Assembly (NCBI GenBank): GCA_022316685.1
Contig: JAKJHU010000024.1
Coordinates: 5,774,501-5,838,500, forward strand
DNA: 64,000 nt
Origin: Progne subis subis
Taxonomy: Eukaryota; Chordata; Aves; Passeriformes; Hirundinidae
Direction: 5' to 3'
Under the pieces are notes generated by a model. That model worked only from the letters and a program-made list of their open reading frames with translations, did no database searches and was not told where the DNA came from. Each line of letters starts with the position of its first letter. Positions within the stretch are counted from its first letter, which is position 1. Below, in pieces: positions 12,641 to 24,993 of this stretch. Both the position numbers and the translations under genes were made by a program.

Positions 12641-15600
12641 TTTGTAAGGTGTTTATACACTCTCTGCGCTCATTGTACCCTCTTACAATTACAGATGGGG
12701 ATAATGAAAACATGTGTTCCACGCAATTATTGCTGCTGCCTTATAAAAAGCCAAAGCCCAATAAACTTCAATATGGAGTAAGCTAATAGCGTCCTTGTGA
12801 AAGAGCAACCTGAGGAGTCTTGCCCTTCTACTGATAGGAAAAGCAGACCTGCCAATGAGATTCAGCCTTCATAAAAAGCTAAGTTAAGATAAGATTTGAA
12901 AGAGTTTGGCTTGGCATCTCCAACCTGTTGAGAATGAATTCTGGACTTGGGTTGGCAAGAGTTAAGGGCATATCATCTGTAAATCTTTATTTTGTGCTTT
13001 GTAAAGACCAGTACGCTTGTTCTCTGGTAATCAGAAACATTGCCTACACAATGAGTAGAGATCTGATAAATGCTCTGATCACAATTTGTGCTTTGCTTTC
13101 CTCATCATCAATGCAATTTTAAATTCATATTTAAGGGGAATTCCACATGTTCCTCAACGAGCAGGAACAACCCATCGGGTCTGAGCAGGCAGAGATAGTG
13201 TCCTAGACACAGTGCTTTGTACAAGCCAAAGAATAAAAAGAATATTCTGGGAAAGCCATAAAGAGAGATGACGCAGTAACTGTTTCTGGGATGTTAAAAG
13301 CACTCTTGTGCTTCCAAGTTGCTGCGTGAGCCTGACTGCAGTGTTAGCTCGGGGTGACTCTGTGAGTGGCACTTTCACAGGTATCAGCAATGCAGCGTAG
13401 TCCCAAGCAGGTCCTGAAACTTTAACGTGATGAGGCTAGAAGGTAGTTTGGTGCAGTGATAATGATTTATTTAATGCAACTAATGTATGTAAAGATGCAT
13501 CTGAGACAGTGTGGGGTCTGCCAAGAGCACTTTCTTGGACACCACAGTGATCAATCCAGGCTGGAGGCTGAAGGCTTAAGTACAGATCTGTGGGATCAAG
13601 CTACTAATTTTTAGTGGGTTTGAGCTGTTCTTAAATAAACTTTCATTAGTTAGGGTGGCACCACTAAGTCTACTTCCTACTGAGCAGTAGGAAGAGAGAA
13701 AAGAGCATCTACAACAGTAATAGTTTAACACAAATTGATTTAATGTCTGGAATAATAGGAAGTTTACAGAGCTTAGATGAGGGATGAAGGAGGTGGGCAG
13801 AAAGAGGTGGAAACAGAGAGGAAGAAAGCCCAGCTGGCTGCAGACAAAGGAGAAATGTATCTTCTCTGTTTTCTTCTGTCAGCTGAAGCACACAATGTTG
13901 CACACAGCAGCAGGGAATGCTTGTGGCACGCCTATGAAGCCATTCTTGACTTTGTCACCTGGTTAGTGACAGGTGAACAGCCCTGGGTGAAGAGGGTGTG
14001 CTGCCTTTTACACCCTTTCAGTGTCTCACTCCACAACTGGGACCCACCACAGGGTCCTTCAGGCTGTGGCTTACTGAATGGTCTACTAAGGGGCTTAATT
14101 ATGGTCTCAAATTCCCAAAGGTTTTTCTAGTCTGCCTAAAATATTTATGCCCACAACAATTCAGATCTGTTTATGTCTCCCATTTTGCCTGCTGGGTAAA
14201 AAGTAGTTTGGTTTTTACAATGTGTCTGTATACAGGGTTTTAGTAGCCTGGATTGCTTTTATATGTTTATAATGAAAGTAACAGCCCCTTAAAAATTGGA
14301 TTATTGATCATGGGAAGACAGTAGATATTTTTAATCTGAGAAGCAAGACTACAAATAAATCAAATTATATGAAGTATTTTATTTAAAAGCATTTGATTTT
14401 ATTAAAACTGCTATATCTGTTTTTTGCATAAATGCAATAATTCTGTTTCTTCATTTGAGGGTTCAGAGGAAACCATGGTAGGAGGTAGTCCTTCTTATTC
14501 AGTGAAGTGCACTGATGTCAATAAGTCAAAATTAGACTCTTCCCAAATTGCAAAAAAACATTGAAAGATTCAAAAGTAAGTACTTGGATGGCTGTAAAAT
14601 TCCCTTTTCAGCTGATAAATTATCCACAGGAGTTTTGATCTTTTTGCACAGATGCACATGATGCACTGAAAATGTAGGCTACAATCACATTCACCTATAC
14701 ATACATCCATACATACATATGATGTGCAGTTGTGCATGCGTGCAAGAGTGTGTGTGTGTATATTTCTAAACCTAAATACCTACATACATATTGCACTGTC
14801 ATGAGGCACCAGAGGCTGCTTCTGGCTCTGCAATCTGTGCCACCTCTGTCCTGCCCCACCGGTGCCTGTAGCAGTCTCTCTGACCGTCCTGCTTGGAATG
14901 CAGCTCTTCCCGCCCTAGTGACGATGAACTGCAGCACAAACACCCTCCCTGTCCTTGTTGTGACCACGTGTCTGAATTTGGGGGCTTTGTTTGCGTGTTC
15001 CAGATGTTTGCTCTGCCAGATTTGACCACAGGATTGTGAGGCCAGTGGGCTGAGCCTCCAGGAGCAGAGAAGAGCAGCACGTAGCCTGCTGGAGTTTGCA
15101 CCTTCCATCATTTCCAGGGGTGAGGCAGAAAACTGGTTTCTCCCTGGGACAAGTAAACCCAAGAGGAACTGTGCAGTCAAGGAGGTGGGACTGCGTGAAT
15201 TTCAAGTTTTCTAACCAGCTTTCTTCAAGCTTCCTGAGGAGTTGGCAGGACCTGTCTGTTAAATCTCATACTTTCAAAAGACAGGAACAAAATCACCATT
15301 GTAATGTTTTGGCAAAGCAAAAGGTTTTTGTTTGCTGGCAAGGGTTTGACTCACATGCAGCCATGCTGCCCTCTTAGGATGTCAAAGAAAGAGGCTTTGC
15401 AAGTCAAATGCTGCCTGCCTCACCAGCCTGTCTCACCCCAGTGATGAAGTGCTCCAGCACCAGAAGTCACCTTCTGTGTTCAGCTGAGCTCAACTGGAAT
15501 TGTGCTCTCTGGCTGTGCTGTTAAGTGGCTCTGAAAATGTTACGGGTGCAGAGCTGTGCTGCTGTATTTCAAGTGATCATAAAAACTCACTGGATAAATT

Positions 15601-18600
15601 GAAAAGGTGTGGCTTTTCGTTGTAGGGAGTTTGGACTGCATAAGCAACTCCATCATTGTGCTAAGGCAGCAGATGCAGTCAGTGTTTGGAGGAAATGGTT
15701 CATGACCTGATGATGCTTTCCAAGAGATCCAATGAGGAATAAAAGTTGCTGGGGGCTCCTTGTGTAAGAATAACACTGGTGGGACAGGCAAGGGAAGCAA
15801 AAGGATCAAACAGTGGGAGAGAATGAACAGAAAGGCACAATGCAGGCAGAAAACCCTTTTCCCATGCTTCAGGCTTACTCTTGTGCTCAAAGCTGTGGGA
15901 CAAAAAGCAATAGCTTTTTTTAGCTATATGTGGGCGCTGGTGCCCTGGGTGTGAGCTGTGACCTGTGTAGGGCCCAGGGTAGAGGGCCAGGATGCTCCCC
16001 AGGGACTAGACCCTGAGGAAGGGCGGCTGAGAGCCTTGGCAAAAGCCAAGCTGGTCTTGCATAAATACTCTGGTGGTTCAGGCTGGCCAAGCTAAGCCTG
16101 TCCCTTACCTTGGCTTTGTGTGGTCAGAGCAGCTGCTGGCTGTCCCTGTACAGAGCACTTGTTGGGGCAGGAAGGGTGTGCAGCCATGGAACATACCACT
16201 GTCAGGGCTGGCCATCATGCTCCACTGAGGTGACGCACTGAGGAGCCCCTTGGGCAGCAGGAGGACACAGCCCCTGCTCCCTGCTGGCCTGCTCCATACA
16301 GAGGGCTGTGCTGGGCAGCTGTGCTGGGGCTGTGGCTGCTCCCCAGAAGGAGGAGAGAGAGATCAGAGAGGGGAACATTGGACTGGGAGAAGGGAGCAGG
16401 TGATAAACCAGCTCCTTGAGGCAGAGGCTGAGGTTGATATGCTGCTGTGGTGAGCTGCATTAGCAGACAGGACTTGCCCCATGCCAAGGGGAGGTCATCT
16501 TTCCCTTGACTCAAGAGGATGTTGGGGGAGTGTTTGCTAGGCCCAGAAACCAGTCACTGCAGCATTGGGTCTTTACATGGTCAGTTGTGGTATGGTCTGC
16601 TGCCCTGTGATCTGCAATTTCTATTTTATTATTTACATGAACTCAGGTTCTTGCTGTCTTGGGGGAATTTCACCAAGTAAGTGCTGGGCAAACTTACCTT
16701 TATTCAAATCATAAGCACAAGCACCTTTGACATAATTTTTCACTGCATTACTTTGTATAGGTCCTTTTTAAGAAGTTAATAGAGCTGACAGCACAACTCC
16801 ATTGACTCTCAGCAGAACACTTCTCTCATTCCTGAGGTCCCTTTCAAAACCAGTTGTACTAGCACCATTCATTAGCATCCTGCTTTTCTCTTTACTATTA
16901 CCAGGCAATGTGCTTTCTTTTGTAGTACCTAAAGCTTGTGAGATAACTCAGTTTGGCTCCCAATGGGGGAGGAGGTATCTGTAATTTGTGTTTTGTGTCT
17001 TGGGTCTCTTGAAAGGACTAGAAATCCCAAACGCAGTAACTTGTGGGTTTTCTGTCTTAGAGAATTAGGAAGTCTTTGCATTACTGAGCAGGCAAACAGT
17101 GAGCAGTGCTTGATCAATAAGAGGCATTGCCAGAGGTCTGCTATAGTCTACCACAGCTGACGGTAAGTGTTGCTATAGGCTATGGAACTAGGAATATAAA
17201 ATGTCAAATGACAGTAATAATTCATGCATCCTGGGACATATAAAACCAACAGCATGTCAATAGCTGTGGCATGCTCTGCAAAAAATATGCAGGATTTAGA
17301 CATTGCAGGAGTCTGTTTCATTTTAACCCACACTTTCCTTGGTGAAATATACTTTCCCTGTTTGTTAAAAGCATTTATTTTCAGTTTTGTGTTTCTACTT
17401 CTCTATTAACATTCTACAAGCCACACAGCTCAAAAGGGTCCCTGAGATTCAAAAAGCAAAATATATGCATTTACTGAAGAAAAACACATAAAATATTTAT
17501 AAAACAGAGGGTGCAATACTATTTGAGATTCATGGACCATTTCACCATTCATAACAGCAAATATGGTTCTCATGTTGGCTTCACCTGGAATCAGACTTTA
17601 CTAGAGTGGTTACCCAGGAGGGACCTGCCTTAAAATTAAACTTATTACAATCATTAGTTTTACATGGAAAATCATTGTATTTACATGGAAAGCAGAATGT
17701 CTTGTGAAATAAGTAAGAACTTCTCCAATATTCATCTTCTTTAAAAATACTTCAGGATAATTAATATTGCTTTTCTTTTATGAAAAAATATGAAGAGGGT
17801 GAATTACTGCATCTGGGAGGGCACAGCAGGCATAAGAATAAAGACTGTGTGTATCTGATACTTGTTCTCCCCCTGTGCCCCTATTGCTTGGGAACCTAAA
17901 AGTGATGGGTGCTGTTTTACTGGCTAAGGCTCCCACAAAAAATCTTCAGATGAATGAGAGAAGGGTAAAAATATATTTGAGCAGCCCCGCTCTTATGCTT
18001 TCAGTTATTATCTCAGCTGTGGCTTGTCAGGCCTCAATTTCTCTAAATCTGCGTGAAAGTAGAAGGGCAAGACAGAAAAGCTGCATGTCACTCATGGTTA
18101 TATGAATATACGGCTTAAAAGAATGTAAAATAATAACTGAAAAAAGAGAGAAGGAAAAGCATCACAAAGAAACCCACTACAAATTATTTAAATCTCCCCC
18201 TGTGAGAGGCTGAGGATACAAACACATACCAGTTGTCTTCTCTTCCATGTGACAGCAATCCCCCTGCTTCAGACTTCCACAGTCCTGGCTCTTAGTTGTC
18301 TACTTGAGAACCCTTTTTTTTTTTTTTATGTTATATATTCAAAAAAATATATATCTTAAATACAATTTCTGTTATTTGAAAACCATAAAGTGATTTTGGT
18401 GCAGTGGACTGCACCTATATAGACAGGCACTAACAGATATTTTGGCATATCTTGCTGAAGCTAGCATGAGACAGAGATGATGATTAAAATAAATAAAAAG
18501 CAAAATTAATCCCACTAACTGTCTGAGACCTAAGGAAAGGGATGTCTTTGTTCTGACGAGAACATCTTGGCTCGTTCTGCTCCTTTGGCTTGGTTTGGGG

Positions 18601-19510
18601 AAGATGTATTTTACCGCCCTCCCTCGATACTTGGCAAATATAAAGCTGTCACATTGGATCCTGCTTCTCTTTGTATTAAAAGAATGTCTATGGTGTTTAT
18701 GTTATGGGGAAAAAGCGCTATTTCTACTTATTGTATTTTCATTGTCTCTTTTCTTATGACTGTACTGTTTGCCAGCAGCCGAGGGGCCACTTTGATGCTC
18801 GCTTTGATGCCATGGTTTATTGTGTTGCACAGTTGAGCCTATGGTTTTCCTTTTAAATCAAAGCTGGCATACTGGGTGAAAGAAAACCAAAGCAAAAATA
18901 AAGCTTTTCTATAATTACGGTTATCTCATGAAGTCTGCATTTGTTACAGCTACTGGGGTGTTGGAAATCGGTGTTTGTAAATACCTATATATTCTGATTT
19001 GTTTTCAGCCTCGGAGATGTTTTTGTCTGTCTGTGTTCCCCACCCCTGGCAACTCATGCGAGCACCCTTGCCTACCTGCACGCTGAGCTGCACCGCCTCG
19101 GGAAGATACCAGCCCGTTACCCAGCTTATCTGCATGGTACAACTTCACCTTGTTCCCTCCTCACTCTGAGGGATTAGCATCCAAAGAAAACCAAATTAGT
19201 CTTGTATCAGTTCACCCAGGAAAGCGAGTAGCCAAACCGACCAGAACGCTCCTGCTGGCAGAACTGAGTGCAGAAGGAGGCTGGCAGGGTGCGTTCTTTG
19301 TGTGCCACACCGCGCTGCTCTTAGAGGTCCATGGTGACACCGTGGGTCCTGCTGTGGGGAACCAGACTCTCCTGTGCCCACAGGAAGCCTCACTTGCTGC
19401 CTCCATGCTCCATGTGGCAGTGCCAGTGAGGATGTGTATAATGCCCACTTGGATGTATCTCTTGCTTTTCTCCATATGTCTTGTGGCTGTCTGCAAACTG
19501 ATGAGACCAT
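12641..19510. other. Intergenic flank, AT-rich
   Basis: There is no supported gene. A (CA/TA)-type short microsatellite lies near 14699-14765, and a GC-richer patch at about 15950-16550 gives chance frames. The AT-rich part at 12650-12800 is listed separately as a possible conserved element. Confidence 0.55.
12650..12800. promoter_or_regulatory. Possible conserved non-coding element
   Basis: The stretch is low in CpG and AT-rich and carries ACAATTAC, GCAATTATTG and similar homeodomain/SOX-like cores packed together with no reading frame. It reads like the enhancer elements common in vertebrate gene deserts, but this rests only on motif texture. Confidence 0.2.
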
Positions 19511-19610
19511 TCTGTTTCCATTTTGCTGATGGAAGAGGAGAGGCTTTGAGAGGCTGTATGATTCATCCAGGATTATGCAGCAAATCAATGGGAGAAAAGG
19601 GGATCGGGCC
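19511..19610 (-). mobile_element. MIR-like ancient SINE fragment (minus orientation)
   Basis: The plus-strand text reads as the reverse complement of the CORE-SINE MIR body. CCATTTTGCTGATGG is followed by a GGAGAGGCTTTGAGAGG segment, then a degenerate CCAGG.T.ATGCAGCAAATCAATGGGAG segment. This is the order of the familiar MIR stretch (ATTTTACAGATGAGG, GAGAGGTTAAG, CACACAGC.AGT..GTGGCAGAG). MIR elements are old and survive only as diverged pieces in birds. The fragment lies inside a 167-codon chance frame (19150-19653), which is therefore not taken as a gene. Confidence 0.5.
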
Positions 19611-20306
19611 ATTCCACACAGGAGTGCCTTTAACTGTCCCATCGGCTTTCTAGGGAAAGGCATGCAGGTCCCCAAAGTGGCAGCTTCCAGGAGTGTTCCT
19701 CCATTATTTCTGTCAGATTATTGCTGTGAACACTGGAGAAATGCAAAATGTATTATTCATTTCTCCTACTCCTAAAATCAATACCTATCAAAATACAAAT
19801 ACAATTTAAATCAAAGGGCACTTATTGAGTGCAGATCCTACTAATTAGTTATGATTTCTCGACAATTTCTTAAATTATTTATCCAAGGGATGGGTGGAAG
19901 GCACTTTACGTGTCCCAGAGTGAATATTATAAACCTCTTGTCATGATGCAGAAAATGTGAGATGTAGTGCAATGCAGTCTGATTTGTAACCTTGATGAAC
20001 TAATGTAATATCAATAGACATCAATCTGTGGAAAAAAAAAAAAAAAATCTGCCTCATCATAACATCTAACAAGATATGTCAAAAGTCAATAACCTTGTGA
20101 AATGGACACGTATCAGTGAAGGTTACAGACTTTGCTGCTAGAAATCAATTAAAAATATAATACCCACTTACAATGGAAATTACTACACCATCACCAAAAA
20201 GGAGGTTTACATCATGCATGGACATTTGTCACACAGGCAGCTCCCTTCAGGCTGACTGTTGGCTCTGTAAGCAATTTCACTGTAATATATGGCTTGTTGT
20301 TTGGTG

Positions 20307-20366
20307 GTTTTTTTGGTGGTTTTTTTTTTTTTTTTTTGTTTGTTTGTTTGTTTTTTCTTTTTTGTT
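20307..20366. repeat. T-rich low complexity with TTTG units
   Basis: GGTTTTTTTGGTGG is followed by a long T run and four TTTG units, then more T. The same GGTTTTTT texture appears at 48531-48585 (complement) and at 63911-64000. It explains the open frame across it. Confidence 0.8.
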
Positions 20367-22680
20367 TTCTTATGCTGGTATTGCTTAGTTTAGCCCCATA
20401 ATCAACATGCAAAAAATATTTAAGCCATATACAGTTAAATATATTTTTTAAAACTGTATAGAAAAGAGCCAATAGTTTTGAAGATTTTTGTGTACAAATT
20501 ACATAGCGGCTCTCCTGTAAAATGAAAGATTTACAATTGTCAGTCAATAATGTAGATCAATGTTCTTCAATTTTTAATCATAAGGAATTTTCTCATACAG
20601 CTTCTTTGGATCTTAATTTTCAAACTTATGCTCCCATCCATGGAACAGATCTTAAGGTTCCATCACACCGACCAAGAGTCAGCTGAAAATTCTTGGTCCC
20701 ATCATATAGATGTGATACCCACTCACCAAGTGCTTTCAAATCAGTGATTTAAAGGAAGAGTATGAAATATTATGTTTTTTCCTCAATTTTCAAAACTGAT
20801 TGATAAAATATTCACTTTTTAGGCATTTTACTTTGTCCTTATCATCTATAATAGTTTCAAGAAAAGTGTAACTTTGAGGCCAAAATGAAATATCCAAACA
20901 GGGAAGGAGTTCCTATGGCTTCAAAGACAGTGGTATGAGAGGGACTGAAGTTAAACTGCCATAGAGCTTAAACTTTTAGCTTGGTGCTTTCTTCTGTAGC
21001 CTTAATGGTGATCAGCTCCCAGGAAAGCCATCAGGAGTCTGAGCAAATAGCTGTAGTGGTCCAAAGTGCCTGTGTGGTTCAGCTGCTGCAGGCAGCCTGT
21101 GATCGCACGGCAGTGTCGGCAGTACTTGAGTGCAGTTGTGCAACTGGGGATGCGAGGCAGAGCTGTAATTCAGAATTTCAAGGCATTTTAAAGCACAAGT
21201 CAGAATTTTAATGGTATTTCAACCTTCCTTATTAGTTGCACAATAAGTGTCTTTCACCCAGTGTTCTGCCAATTTCTTCCTGGTGGTCTACAAAAGACAC
21301 GGTTTGAAAGTCGGAGCATTGGAGGCGAATGCTGGGTGTGTGGAAATGCATCTTGAATTGATAGGAGGAATAAGGGATTCTGGAAAAGCACTGCAATAAG
21401 ATAATGTGGGATAATAAGGATAGTAGCAAAAAGTTAAAAAAAAACATACCATGAGTAAATTGGATATATATAGGATAAATTCAGTTTCAGTTTGTCAGCT
21501 ATGAAAACAAAGTTCAATCTCAGAACTCCTAGCTCCATCAGGTGAAAACAGGCAATACTACATTTAATGCCTGGCATTTTCTCATTCCATTTAAATGGGA
21601 ATAAGCTGTCTGGAAGGAATATCAAACATTGCAGATACTATTTAGTGATATTCCTCTCATCTTCATTATTTTCTTCTGTCTAATGTCTTTCATAGGTGCT
21701 TTAAAACCATGTGACTGTATACATGATTGTGTATTAGTGACTGCAAAGGTTACTGAAATTAAGACCAGTGGACTAATTTTATTTTAAATGCAGGGTAGAG
21801 GCACATCTGTTTCAAACTGGTTTGTGAAATGCCTTTTCTGAGTTCAAATCACATACAGTAATGACCACTTAAGGGAGGTCCTACACACACAACTACTTAT
21901 TCACAACAGTACTAACAAATGCATTTATAAAATGCCACTAGCATTTTGGTGTTCTGAAATAATTTCGTCCTCTCCATTGCTCTGGAAAATTCAGTCCTCT
22001 GTTATTGTGTAGAGGGTACTAAAGAAAAGCATGTGTTCTTCCTCAGAGAGGATGTGTTATCTACTGTATAGCTGTACTCAATAGGTATTTTTTATTTTGC
22101 TTGGGTCTCCCTTTGAGAGAAGCATAACTTTTTTTTTTTTTTTTTTTTGAGTTGTAACTAATGCTCTTTTCTAGCCATGAATTGTTATAATTATATAAGA
22201 TTATGAATATAATTGAGGTAATAAAACCAAAGCAAACAGTCTAGATTATATCTCTGGATTGTATTCATAGGCTAGAAGTGTGTGGTTTTGCTGTATATCA
22301 CATTGATTTCAGTAGGGCATAGTTTGGAGCTGATCACACAAGGAAGACACCAGCTGAGGGGCTGTACCTTACCTACCAGCCTACATCAAAAAGCTCACTT
22401 AGCCTTTTTCCACAGATGTCCTTTCCAAAGATAAAGGTGTATACAGCCTGCAGGTATCTACAGTGGACAAACTGAAAGTAAAAAAATAGAAGTGTGTTCA
22501 TTTGACAAATTCTTGCTGTAAAAATTACTTTGCCTTAATCTGTGGAGGGATCAAAGAAAAACTTTGCAGAACATCTTCTCCATCTTGGAGCTGGGATGGC
22601 AGAGGATTGCAGCGGTGCTGCCTGGCCTCTGCTGAGGTGCAATCTGTCCTGCACCTGTCCTGTGAAGCAGGAAAGTGCTG

Positions 22681-22750
22681 TTATATTTAATTTTCAAAGA
22701 GACAGCTAAGATATGGAGAGAAACTATGGGACTTGTCTGCACACCTAAGG
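22681..22750 (-). mobile_element. Possible MIR-like fragment (minus orientation)
   Basis: TTTTCAAAGAGACAGCTAAG, then ATGGAGAG, then GGGACTTGTCTGCACAC follow the order of the reverse-complement MIR body (ATTTTACAGATGAGGAAACTGAG, CAGAGAGG, TGACTTGCCC..GGTCACAC). The match is weaker than at 19511 and could be chance. Confidence 0.3.
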
Positions 22751-24922
22751 GAACTCTGCAAAAGGTGAGGGATTGAAGAAAGCTGTTTGGAGGCCACAGC
22801 TAATAACCTACACCATTAGACCATCCTCATAAAATCTCTTGCCAAGTCTGTTGCCACTGAAATCTAAAATCAAACATTAGCAGCCAAGAACATCATGCTA
22901 ATTAATTGCCTCAGGAGGACACAATTTCCAAGATCTAATGAAAGATGGAATCCAGCTCCCATATGTCCCATTTGATAGCCCAAGAAAACATGCACACATT
23001 TTTCAAAGAAACAGTGACAAATGTCCAAGTGCTTGTCTCTCAGCTGAATAAAACTAATCACCAGGCCCAGGGATAGAAATGGCTGCTCATCAGCACCCAG
23101 CCTGAAAAGCCAGCCCAAGATATGTCACTGACAAACCATTTTCATTCAGAATGTGGAAGGCAGCTTCAGAAGGTGACAGCTGAGCACCAGAGAGCCTCTG
23201 TTCTGCCCACAGAACAGCAGTACTCCTGCCTTGCATGCAGCTACACTGTCACAGCGCTGGTTTATTTAAAAAAAAAAAAAAAAAAAAATCATTAGGAGCA
23301 AAAAAAAGTTAACATGTCACATTCTTGACAAAATATTGGGGAGAAGACAGAGGTGTAGTCACAGACATGTGCCAGGGCTGCCTGGCAGTGCTATAGGCTT
23401 GTCCTTGCTTGAACTTGACATTCCTGTGGATGGGATGTTTGTGCCAGGATGACAGTGGTGCATAGCCCCAGGGTGACAGTGAGGGCTGGAGAGCCTGAGC
23501 CCTCCCAGGAGAGGCAGCTGTCAGGCTGTGGAAGCAGAGCCCCGCTCTGAATGGAATGTCCCATCTCCGTGTGGCTCTAAGGCATATGGAATTGTTCAGC
23601 CGGCTTAAAGACATAATGTTTCTTTTAAATATTTATTGTTTGAAGGATTCTTACATGCTTGAGAAGGTCTGTACTATGTAAAGACTGCATGCTGTTGTGG
23701 CTGTGCTCACAGCCTGCCATGCTTCAGGGAGATGCAGGTGTCATCTCCATGCATGGGGAGCTCCTACTTTGCTTTGCTGGTCTGAGGTGTTTCACAGTTC
23801 CCAGGTGCGTTTGAACAGAGTTGAAGGATCAGATTGTTGTATGTGGCAGACCTGGCCATGAGGCATGAACTTCTTTTGCTTGCCACAGCAAGAGCCTCAG
23901 CCTGACTCCCGTGCTCAGAGGATGGTAGGGAACATCTTGGTGCCCAGTGCAAAGAGGGAAGGAAGTTAATAGAGCAGGACTGTGACAGGCCTTGGTGTCT
24001 AATCCAGGAATTCTGGGTGACCCCTTATCCACACAAACATCATTCGTATTTGCTAAGTGGTCAATTCTAGGAAACATACAAAACTTTCTCTTTCCTTTTT
24101 CACCTTTTACATATGATTCGTGTGAAACTTCTAATCTAAAAAGAGTATCTTGACACCCTGTTTAGTAAAAATGGGCATGAAGAAAGCAGGTACAAATTGT
24201 ACAGCAATTTTTCGCGCTAAATATTGAAGAAAATATAATTTATTTGGTCTATCCTGAGGAGATTAAAGAGGGGGAAAAAGAAAAAAAGGAGGTTAAGGTA
24301 AGTAATTGTAGCACACCATTTATTGTGTATTTCCTCAAGATTGCTCCAGTTCTACAGAATAATGGCATTTCTGAACTTCAATAACTTCCACCACAGAAAG
24401 GCACAGCGTTTTGACAGGACTCAGTAAATCATTTAAAATCATAAGGACCATTATGCAGACTGTGTGATAAAGTTAGAGACAGGGCATTTTTCTGCAATTG
24501 GTCTTCAATTTCACTGTAAATTTTAGGTGACATAAAGCTCAAAAGGAGCTCCTAGTGCTACTCTCCCAGAGATGAGATCAACACTTATGAGTACATGTTT
24601 TGGTGACACAGCTCAGAAAATTGAAGGGATTATTATTACGAAGGGACCAAGGTGATAAGTACTGCATTATATATGAATAACTGTCAGTCAGACAAGCCAA
24701 GAAAGGTCATAATCCATTATATTAATGTCATAAATGTTATCATAAACTGACATCCAGGATGGTAAACTGGGATTCTTGCACTTTTTAAAGTGCTGCTGTT
24801 TTTAAATGACAGTGTCTGCGAAAGAAATGTTGATATTAATTTTTCTCTCAAAATAAAAGACTTTCAAGATTTTCAGCAAAACAGAAGTAGTATTTTAAGT
24901 ATTTGTCTGGGTGGTGGTGTGG

Positions 24923-24938
24923 TTTTTTTTTCTTTTTT

Positions 24939-24983
<45 letters not shown>

Positions 24984-24993
24984 TTTTTTTTTT
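24923..24993. repeat. Poly-T tract, interrupted
   Basis: The tract is T runs broken only by single C at 24932 and 24940 and AA at 24979-24980; the longest pure run is 38 T (24941-24978). No retroposed gene body is recognisable beside it. Confidence 0.9.

Noticed and set aside
19150..19675. Overlapping 167- and 159-codon frames on opposite strands
   Set aside because: Part of the interval is explained by a MIR-like SINE fragment, and neither protein resembles a known family.
22290..22340. Sauropsid repeat-like ATTGATTTCAGTAGGGC followed by GGAGCTGATC
   Set aside because: Too short and diverged to separate from chance.
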